NCBI GenBank assembly: GCA_014729315.1
Contig: WJKD01000738.1
Span: forward strand, 1-14,656
Length of the DNA stretch: 14,656 nucleotides
Origin: Promethearchaeota archaeon
GTDB lineage: Archaea > Asgardarchaeota > Lokiarchaeia > Sigynarchaeales > SOKP01
Direction of reading: 5' to 3'
The notes beneath the pieces are model-generated. The model saw nothing but the letters and a program-made list of their open reading frames with translations, was not told where the DNA came from and ran no database searches. The position numbers were made by a program, and so were the translations under genes. Position 1 is the first letter of the stretch; each line of letters begins with the position of its first letter. Positions 8,470 to 14,656 of the stretch are shown piece by piece.

Positions 8470-11400
8470 ATGAAAAAGAATATATTACCATTAGTAATAC
8501 TTTTTATAGTGTTACTAATCATTTCCGCAGACTATTGCCACGCGCAGGTAAATAAACACATAATAATTTTATATGATTTTTCGGGCTCTGTTTTAAGACA
8601 ATCAACAAGCGTAAGAAGGGCAAATAGTTATTTAACGCATATCCTCTGCCAAGACACCTTGCGCAACTCAGATTTAAAAAATGAAGCCGATTATCTTGAA
8701 AATTTTCTGCCGAATTATGATCTACCACAGCCCCTATTTGAGATAGGAGATAAATTAACATTTTTTTCTTTTGGAATTAATAACAATGGCATTGCATCTG
8801 TTACACCGCGTTGTACAACAGCAGAAGTTTTTTTAAAGGTTTTCGCTGAAGAATTGTTAGAGAAGCATGGAAGTTATCCCAGTGAAATAGAGAATAGCGA
8901 ACTTGCTGAATTTTTAAAAAAATATTATCCAACTACAAGGACGAAAAAATTTAACTACACTTTTTCCCATTATGCTCTTCCTTTATCAATGAAACTATTG
9001 CCCGAAATTTGCCCTGAACATACAATCTATTTAATTATCAGCGACTTTAGTTTTGGGCAGGACCAATCCAATATTAACGATCAAATACTAATTCGACAAT
9101 TTTTCAGACCTTATTTAAACGCAGTGAAAGATTTTGAGGCAAATTTTAATGAGAATTACCAGTTAACTACTTTGCTTACCCTGAACATCGGGGAAGGTGA
9201 TGGCATAACCATCAAGGCTGTCAAAGTATCAACAGTAAATAGACCGATAGTAATCGCCAGATCGGATGACAATCCTAAAATAGTGAAGACTGGAGTTGAA
9301 GAATATAAATTATCCAAAATGAAATTCACATTTGAAAATTTGGATAATTTCAGAGTGAAAAATCGTTACTTGATAGTTACATTTTCGGAAAAGAATGAAA
9401 TTAGAGAATACCCCACACAATTTGTAAAAGGTAGTTTAGCAGAAGGTGAAGTAACAATAGCAGACCTATCATTTAAAAAAAGCACTATCTCAACATCAGA
9501 AAAAAATGCAATTTTAAAACTCCGATTGGAAGGAACTTTGAACAAAAATAGTCCATTTTTAAGTCCTCTTTCCACAGTAATAGAATCGAAGGAGATTACC
9601 ATTCCCGTTCTTCATGCTCCGGACTCTGGTATTACCGGAATTATACTAACGATATTTGGAGTAATAATTGTTGGTGGAATCGCAATTTGGGGTTTTGTCT
9701 TGCGAAAACCTAAGCTGATTCCCATTATAGCAAAAAATTTTGAACGATTGAACGATGAGGAGAATACGATTGTCATTGAGTGGGCTAACCGGATATTTGA
9801 AGTCCCTATTTCCATTAAAAATAAGAGCGATATTCTGAATTTTAATTATCCTGCACTTGAAATTTGCATAGATAATCCTATAATACCAGAAGAATATCTT
9901 GATAAACTAGATATGATTGTGATAACGAAAAATGGGGATGGGGGATATAAAAAACGGAATTTTGGCGAAGATATCAAACTTGGTAAGTTAGGTCCAAATC
10001 AAGAACGCAAAGTCTTTCTTCGATTGAATTTGGGCAAATTCCCTGAACCAGACGCGTTAACCAAGCCGATTAGGGTAACGGCAAGCTATAAAGTCGGAGA
10101 AAATAAAGATGATATTCCATTGAATGAATTAAATTTGGTCATTCGAAAAGGCTTAGGTCCCTTCTGGTTAGGGATTGACCCGGGAACAAGCGCCTCGTGT
10201 ATTGCCGGTGGAGATCAATTGAATAATATTGAATTAGTTAAATTTCACGATAAATATGTCATCCCATCACTCGTTTCCATCCGTCCAAATTACAAAATGA
10301 CTGGTGAAAAAAAAGGCTTAATCGAATATACCGATGGTATTGCTTGTGGAGAAGAGGCAGCATTATTAATGCGAGCGAATAGAGAAAGAACCTTTTATTC
10401 AGCAAAAAAATTGATTGGCTATAAATTTAAGCGAGATATTCAAATTAATGGGAGTACAATTTCTGTAACAGGACAGGATGTTGTAAAAATACTAAGTGAT
10501 TATCTCATTAAAGAAGCATCCAGATTCTTTAAAAATCAACGACAAGGCGTGCAAATCAATAAAGCAGTTGTAGCGATTCCGAATAATTTTACACCGCTAA
10601 AAATAAGAAAAATGGTTGACGCAGTAAGAAGTTCATCGGCAATTGAAAAAGTATACCATGTTTATGAAGCCGAAGCTGTTACCTTATACTACTTAAGCAA
10701 TTATGTAACATTCAATGAAAAACGAACCGATAAAATCCCTGCTGGTGTCAGGGAAAATATTTTAGTATTCGATTTTGGTGGTGGTACAATAAATGTTTCG
10801 ATTATAGGCTTAACTCGACCTATTTCCAGATCATCGAATACAGAAATTGAAATAATGGCGCGTGTTGGTTATGCTATTGGCGGAGAGACATTTGACAGAA
10901 TCATTGCTGAAATTATTTGGAAGAAGTTAGGAGAAGTTGTAGAATACCTTCCCAATCCATTTAAGCCAATCAATGAAATAAAAAATGAACTCAATGAAAC
11001 AGAATTTGATGATTGGTGGAAGATTGGATTAAGAATCAGAGAATTAGCAGAAAAGACAAAAATTCAACTTTCCGATAAAAATCGATTGACGAATGAACAA
11101 TTCATAGCTAAATATGGCAAGGATAAATCTGAAAATTTATCTTTCAATACAAAATCAATACTACCTCTTGACATTCTCAGTGAAGACACAAAAAATATTA
11201 TTAGTCGATTTGATGAACAGAAATTCACAGTAGAATTAGAGGAAGTACTTCAAAATGAAGAAATTGAAATAGTATTAACTCGGCTGGAGGAAGCCATTGA
11301 ATCTGCCTTACAAATATATCGCGAAGAAAAGTTCGATTCAATCCATTCCTTAATTTTTTCAGGTCGTAGCTCATTTTTTCCATCAGTCCGTTCAAGAATT

Positions 11401-11964
11401 AAGCAAAGAATTGAAAAAATACAGGGGCAGAAACCTTTCTGTGTTGAAGATATGGATGAAGAACAGTTAAAATTAGCAGTTGCGTTTGGAGCGGCTTATT
11501 ATGCAGCAGAGAATCAAAATATTACTCTTTCAAAAAACAAAACCCTGGCGAATTATGGATACATTGTCATCAATCCAATGAAACACAGTGCACATACTTT
11601 TAAGAATATAATTCCTATAAATACACCTTTCGATGAAGAAAACGACAAAGCCGAAAAAATAGATAATACTAAGCAAAATATTGAACATAATAACAAAGTT
11701 ATTCGATTCTATCAGGTCAATTGTGAAAAAAGCAAGGCTGAGGAAATTATCAATAAAGAAGAAAAAGTCAAGTATAATCAGATTGCGGAAAAAGTTGAGA
11801 TAAATTCTAATGAAATTCAGCGGTTGAAGCTGAGTATTAATTCCAAAGATAAATTCGAAGGCGAAATTGATGATGGTATGGGCGCCATTGAAATCAGCGC
11901 TGATATTGAAATTAATGATATATTAGAAGACAATGATGAAAATACTACCTGGTTATTAGGTTAA
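8470..11964 (+). CDS. Membrane-spanning vWA-Hsp70 (DnaK-like) fusion protein
   Basis: The protein has 1164 residues, starting at ATG 8470 after GAGGGA (8455-8460). In order: a signal peptide ending near HAQ (26); a vWA domain with DFSGS (36-40), likely T164 and D192 (IISDFS); a beta-rich stretch to about 385; a TM helix (386-411); a beta-rich cytoplasmic linker domain (about 415-560); and a full Hsp70 nucleotide-binding domain (about 565-1015). The Hsp70 landmarks are all present: GIDPGTSASC (D570, T573), AKKLIG (K646, matching DnaK K70), AIPNNF (P704), VYEAEA (E733, matching E171), FDFGGGT (D768, T773), IGGETFD, FSGRSSFFPSV and AFGAAYYAAE. ATPase activity is therefore expected. The usual DVLLLDV-type linker is missing. 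Residues about 1027-1155 look like a reduced substrate-binding beta domain, and the C-terminal helical lid seems absent. It would connect a periplasmic sensor domain to a cytoplasmic chaperone motor. Confidence 0.85.
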   Translation: MKKNILPLVILFIVLLIISADYCHAQVNKHIIILYDFSGSVLRQSTSVRRANSYLTHILCQDTLRNSDLKNEADYLENFLPNYDLPQPLFEIGDKLTFFSFGINNNGIASVTPRCTTAEVFLKVFAEELLEKHGSYPSEIENSELAEFLKKYYPTTRTKKFNYTFSHYALPLSMKLLPEICPEHTIYLIISDFSFGQDQSNINDQILIRQFFRPYLNAVKDFEANFNENYQLTTLLTLNIGEGDGITIKAVKVSTVNRPIVIARSDDNPKIVKTGVEEYKLSKMKFTFENLDNFRVKNRYLIVTFSEKNEIREYPTQFVKGSLAEGEVTIADLSFKKSTISTSEKNAILKLRLEGTLNKNSPFLSPLSTVIESKEITIPVLHAPDSGITGIILTIFGVIIVGGIAIWGFVLRKPKLIPIIAKNFERLNDEENTIVIEWANRIFEVPISIKNKSDILNFNYPALEICIDNPIIPEEYLDKLDMIVITKNGDGGYKKRNFGEDIKLGKLGPNQERKVFLRLNLGKFPEPDALTKPIRVTASYKVGENKDDIPLNELNLVIRKGLGPFWLGIDPGTSASCIAGGDQLNNIELVKFHDKYVIPSLVSIRPNYKMTGEKKGLIEYTDGIACGEEAALLMRANRERTFYSAKKLIGYKFKRDIQINGSTISVTGQDVVKILSDYLIKEASRFFKNQRQGVQINKAVVAIPNNFTPLKIRKMVDAVRSSSAIEKVYHVYEAEAVTLYYLSNYVTFNEKRTDKIPAGVRENILVFDFGGGTINVSIIGLTRPISRSSNTEIEIMARVGYAIGGETFDRIIAEIIWKKLGEVVEYLPNPFKPINEIKNELNETEFDDWWKIGLRIRELAEKTKIQLSDKNRLTNEQFIAKYGKDKSENLSFNTKSILPLDILSEDTKNIISRFDEQKFTVELEEVLQNEEIEIVLTRLEEAIESALQIYREEKFDSIHSLIFSGRSSFFPSVRSRIKQRIEKIQGQKPFCVEDMDEEQLKLAVAFGAAYYAAENQNITLSKNKTLANYGYIVINPMKHSAHTFKNIIPINTPFDEENDKAEKIDNTKQNIEHNNKVIRFYQVNCEKSKAEEIINKEEKVKYNQIAEKVEINSNEIQRLKLSINSKDKFEGEIDDGMGAIEISADIEINDILEDNDENTTWLLG

Positions 11965-11981
11965 TTTTAAGGAGAATAAAA

Positions 11982-13646
11982 ATGAGAGCTATACATTTTA
12001 TCATCTCTATTAATTTGATACTATTTTCTTATTCTTTCTCTCTAACTGAAAAAGATTCTATGGTTTCTGTAGTTGATTCCAGTGCTATCATAGAATTTGT
12101 AGCTCCATCAGATACATTTACTTTTATCGAACCAGTTCCAATTCTTGCTAAATTAGGATTTAAACACAAAATTAAAGATACAATTTTTGTTTCTCCTCCA
12201 TTTGATTCAATTGACAAGAAAGCTCCATCTTTCATTAGAATAGATAAAATTGATTCGACAAATATTGTTTGCGAGATTCTTGAATCAGGTAAGTTTACAC
12301 AAGGCAAAGTATCAGTTGTAATTTTTAGAAATAATATTCCAGAGGAAAAAACATTTTTTATTGCTAGTAAAGAATACGGAAAATCGCTGATATTTTTATT
12401 TGTTGGCGTTATTCTTATTTTAATCATGCTGTTAATATTTACTATTGGATACATTAGGAATGATAATATTAACAGACGTACAAAAGAATTTTTCAAAAAG
12501 TTTTTATCAATCCATCGCTCTCAAAAGGATTTTGATGAAACAACCACTTCGTTGAACAGAGATAACTCTTTAGAGGCAATCAATCAAAATATTTTCAACC
12601 TTGACAAGTCGATAAAACAATCAAACAAAGATTTGCTAGCAAAATTTGATGAATTAAAAATATTAAATGACGAACGTTCAGCGCTCCAAATACAAATACA
12701 TGAAAAGGAAATTAAAATTAGTCAACTCCAGGAACGATTGGAAGAAACTCAAACGCAAAAAGCATCATTCGACGCAGAAAAAAGGCAACTAATAAAAGAT
12801 TATAATGAACGCTTAAATGAATTGAAAGAAAAGATAGATAGAATCAGTGCTGAAAAACAACTTGAGACAGAAAAATATGAAAAGCTTGTTCAAGAGCATA
12901 AACAATTAAAAAGACAGCAACATGAAATATCAACCAATTCCTTAGCAATTAATAATATCGACAAAAATAAATTGGAGCGCTACAAAGAAGTTTGCAAATC
13001 AATAATAAAGATGAATAAAGATATCTCGAAGATATTATTAAGGCAGCGGTTTGAAAATATTAATCTGATATATAGAATGAATAAAATTAGCTTGGATTAC
13101 TTTACCCTTTCTCACGAAGAAGTTGCAAAAATATTGGATTCTATTGAGAGTATTTTAATTTACCAAAGAACGGATAATTCATGGATAGTTGATAAGTTCA
13201 CTGGATCATCCTCGGTAGAATTTGAAAATTTTGATCCTGTTTTCAAAGAGATAATGTTTGATTATTGCATTGAAGGGAAGGTGGATAATATCCTTATTGG
13301 TTTTCAGGAAATATATGCTGCTCAACATAAAATAGCAATAGCAGAAAACGATAATGATGTATATGATAAATTATTAGACCAAATCAAAAATATAGAAAAG
13401 GAATTCACTTTAACCCTAAAATTTGGAAATTTTGAACCGTATTCGATTAATCTATTTGAAGAATTAACAGTACAAAAAGGTAAATACATTGAAGCTATTG
13501 GCGGAGTTGATATCAATGAGATATTTCCTAATTTCGACATAAATGAAAATCAACACGATCTTATTTTGAAAGTTACACAATGGGCTTACAAAAAGGATGG
13601 GGGGGTATGGAAAAATCAAAAAGCGTTGGTGAAGATATCATCGTAG
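11982..13646 (+). CDS. Membrane-tethered coiled-coil protein with GrpE-like C-terminus
   Basis: The protein has 554 residues, starting at ATG 11982 with AAGGAG at 11969-11974, 17 bases after the Hsp70 fusion. It has a signal peptide (1-20), a small periplasmic domain (about 21-132), a TM helix (134-157) and a cytoplasmic part. The latter begins with a long coiled coil (about 195-320, rich in E, K, Q and L heptads), followed by a helical region (about 328-470) and a short beta-rich end. The end has NQHDLI and then WAYKKDGGVWKNQKALVKIS (533-552), which resembles the GY-L-x-x-R-V-L-R-P-A-x-V-K-V last strands of GrpE, the nucleotide exchange factor of DnaK. GrpE also has a long paired helix before its beta wing. 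With the Hsp70 fusion next door and the same topology, a dedicated exchange factor is plausible. The resemblance is short and unscored. A run of seven G lies in the last codons. Confidence 0.65.
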   Translation: MRAIHFIISINLILFSYSFSLTEKDSMVSVVDSSAIIEFVAPSDTFTFIEPVPILAKLGFKHKIKDTIFVSPPFDSIDKKAPSFIRIDKIDSTNIVCEILESGKFTQGKVSVVIFRNNIPEEKTFFIASKEYGKSLIFLFVGVILILIMLLIFTIGYIRNDNINRRTKEFFKKFLSIHRSQKDFDETTTSLNRDNSLEAINQNIFNLDKSIKQSNKDLLAKFDELKILNDERSALQIQIHEKEIKISQLQERLEETQTQKASFDAEKRQLIKDYNERLNELKEKIDRISAEKQLETEKYEKLVQEHKQLKRQQHEISTNSLAINNIDKNKLERYKEVCKSIIKMNKDISKILLRQRFENINLIYRMNKISLDYFTLSHEEVAKILDSIESILIYQRTDNSWIVDKFTGSSSVEFENFDPVFKEIMFDYCIEGKVDNILIGFQEIYAAQHKIAIAENDNDVYDKLLDQIKNIEKEFTLTLKFGNFEPYSINLFEELTVQKGKYIEAIGGVDINEIFPNFDINENQHDLILKVTQWAYKKDGGVWKNQKALVKISS

Positions 13647-13681
13647 CTCCAAATTTAAGGAATTCAATTCATATTTTTTAA
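13607..13681 (+). CDS. Possible 24-codon overlapping ORF, maybe remnant of a tenth gene
   Basis: An ATG at 13607 sits five bases after a purine-rich AAGGATGG-type sequence and opens a frame of 24 codons (begins MEKSKSVGEDIIV, ends SIHIF) to a TAA. It overlaps the end of the coiled-coil gene by 40 bases in another frame, a layout seen at real operon junctions. The product is too short to assign and ends in low-complexity AT-rich sequence. It may be the stump of a further operon gene lost at the cassette edge, or chance. Confidence 0.2.
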   Translation: MEKSKSVGEDIIVAPNLRNSIHIF

Positions 13682-13733
13682 AATTGACATCTATTAGGAC
13701 TTCCTAAAATAGAATTCGCTTATATTTATCTAA

Positions 13734-13759
13734 AAAGAGCCCCACTCCCGGGGCTCTTT
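13734..13759. terminator. Bidirectional hairpin terminator between operon and galK
   Basis: The arms AAAGAGCCCC (13734-13743) and GGGGCTCTTT (13750-13759) pair perfectly around ACTCCC. On the - strand the stem runs into five T before AGA, a good intrinsic terminator for galK; on the + strand only three T follow. It lies 87 bases after the operon stop and 127 bases beyond the galK stop, so it can end both convergent transcripts, though it is better for galK. Confidence 0.85.
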
Positions 13760-13886
13760 CCAAATCCATAAACCTACCCCAAAATCCCGAGCTGTGAAAA
13801 GACAATGAAAACGACGATCGCTGAACTGAGAGTACAGATGATCGTCCGCAGGTTTCGGTACTTGCGTTTTGAGAGTGAATCATAAA
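13760..13886. other. Spacer between terminator and galK
   Basis: This 127-base stretch has galK-like base composition. On the - strand an open frame with no standard start (13774-13893) overlaps the galK end and encodes about 39 residues: a basic SKRKYRNLR segment, then a hydrophobic helix (IICTLSSAIVVFIVFSQLG). On the + strand a 26-codon ORF from 13805 has only a weak ribosome site. Neither is called as a gene. Confidence 0.4.
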
Positions 13887-14656
13887 TCAGAATAGCATCG
13901 TCCCCACCGCCCTAATATCAAGCACCAGCACGGTGTTCTCTCCAAACACCCCCTCCATCTCCCGCACATATCGATCCACCGCCCCAGCAGGCATAAAAAT
14001 CTGAATCGTCCCCGCGAAGCCGCCGCCGTGGACGCGGCAGGCGCCGTCGTCGAGATGGCGGAGGTAGTCTTCGGTGAGGTTTAGTGCGAGGGAGACGCCC
14101 TGTTCATCCGGTTTTTTGATGGTGTAGCAGTTTTGTAGCCATCGGAAGGAGGAGTTGCCGGAATCCCGGACGAGCTGCAAAAATGCGGGGAAATCGTTGC
14201 TTTCCAGCGCGGCGACCTGTTCCAGCACTCGCTGGTTGTCCGACAGGAAATGCAGGACACGCAGTATTGCCCGGTCGCCGACTTTCTTGCGCAGGGCAGG
14301 TATATTTTCAATAACTTGCTCCCGTGTTAGTTCTCTGGCAACGCTTGCGTTGAAAAACTGCGCCACGGCTTTCATTTCCGCTGGGATGGAGGCGTAATCG
14401 TCAGTTAAATCGGCATGGCTGCCGCCGGTGTCCACGACCAGTAATTTGTAATCCACCGTGCTGAAATCGAAATTCACTTTTGTGACGACCGGATTCGCCG
14501 TATCTTTCAAATCGATGGACACGATGCCGCCGACTGCGCAGGTCATCTGATCCATCAGCCCGCAGGGTGTGCCGAAGTAGTGGTTTTCCGCATATTGCCC
14601 GATGATCGCAAGCTGCTCTGCCGCGACTTTCCCGTCATTGTAGAATTCGTTCAAAA
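13887..14656 (-). CDS. galK: Galactokinase, C-terminal part
   Basis: About 256 codons are visible; the N-terminal part, with the substrate-recognition and first GHMP motif, lies beyond the window, and the frame runs open through the edge. The product phosphorylates galactose to galactose-1-phosphate in the Leloir pathway, in the cytoplasm. The GHMP ATP-binding loop region is seen as FGTPCGLMDQMTCAVGG, where the D of MDQ is the catalytic-base position. Next come DTGGSHADLTDDYASIP and the third GHMP motif CRVHGGGFAGTIQ. It ends RAVGTMLF then TGA. The TGGSHADLTDDY and VHGGGFAGT forms are those of the longer bacterial galactokinases. Codon use is GC-rich like the symporter, so this is backbone. 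The first visible codons read TTG AAC GAA TTC; this TTG is internal, not the start. Confidence 0.93.
   Translation of the reverse strand, partial: LNEFYNDGKVAAEQLAIIGQYAENHYFGTPCGLMDQMTCAVGGIVSIDLKDTANPVVTKVNFDFSTVDYKLLVVDTGGSHADLTDDYASIPAEMKAVAQFFNASVARELTREQVIENIPALRKKVGDRAILRVLHFLSDNQRVLEQVAALESNDFPAFLQLVRDSGNSSFRWLQNCYTIKKPDEQGVSLALNLTEDYLRHLDDGACRVHGGGFAGTIQIFMPAGAVDRYVREMEGVFGENTVLVLDIRAVGTMLF

Noticed and set aside
12029..12496. 155-codon - strand ORF
   Set aside because: It mirrors the signal peptide, periplasmic domain and TM region of the coiled-coil gene on the other strand; hydrophobic stretches there are reflections of the real frame.
13684..13710. Promoter-like TTGACA with TAAAAT 15 bases on, pointing to the terminator
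   Set aside because: The spacing is short and transcription would end within about 50 bases at the hairpin; nothing suggests a small RNA.
13690..13713. Imperfect hairpin TTAGGA/TCCTAA after the operon stop
   Set aside because: The loop is only two bases, the outer stem needs a bulge and no T run follows, so it is not a convincing terminator.
13805..13885. 26-codon + strand ORF (begins MKTTIAEL) between the terminator and galK
   Set aside because: The ribosome site is weak, the product is short and basic without a recognisable feature, and no promoter is evident after the terminator.
14155..14397. 80-codon + strand ORF inside galK
   Set aside because: It is antisense to strongly recognised galactokinase motifs; long antisense frames are common in GC-rich genes.
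1..14656. CRISPR arrays, tRNA or rRNA genes, insertion sequences
   Set aside because: No regularly spaced repeats, cloverleaf-like segments, transposase motifs or terminal inverted repeats were found on reading both strands.

Overview
The window is bacterial and most likely diderm (Gram-negative): it encodes Sec signal peptides, a periplasmic OmpA-like peptidoglycan-binding domain and a membrane-anchored HtrA-type protease. The species cannot be named from the sequence. The two edges hold ordinary, GC-rich housekeeping genes: the 3' end of a sodium:alanine symporter (AGCS family, + strand, bases 2-244) and the C-terminal part of galactokinase (galK, - strand, 13887-14656). Between them lies about 13 kb of markedly AT-rich DNA that looks like an acquired cassette. 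No integrase, transposase, tRNA or clear att repeat is visible.

The AT-rich block is one tightly packed + strand operon of nine genes (544-13646), with overlaps or gaps of at most about 46 bases. In order they are: (1) a vWA-like surface protein; (2) a small membrane protein; (3) a large tubulin/FtsZ-like protein; (4) a membrane-anchored trypsin-like protease; (5) a one-TM protein with a beta-rich ectodomain; (6) a secreted OmpA-like protein; (7) a paralogue of 5; (8) an 1164-residue protein joining a periplasmic vWA domain, a TM segment and a complete Hsp70/DnaK-type ATPase; (9) a one-TM protein with a long cytoplasmic coiled coil and a GrpE-like C-terminal end. Ahead of the operon is a 299-base AT-rich leader with two promoter candidates and a perfect 13-bp inverted repeat. 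Behind it is a strong hairpin terminator shared with the convergent galK.

Read together, the genes suggest a trans-envelope machine. The tubulin-like protein and the Hsp70 (actin-fold) ATPase sit on the cytoplasmic face. vWA, OmpA-like, protease and beta-rich domains sit on the periplasmic side, and four or more TM anchors join the two. It resembles the predicted membrane-remodelling system with FtsZ-like, vWA and OmpA-family components that Makarova and Koonin proposed in 2010 (recalled from memory). It differs in having an Hsp70 fused to a vWA receptor and a possible dedicated, membrane-tethered GrpE-like partner. Function (membrane remodelling, envelope stress sensing or defence) is not decided by the sequence.
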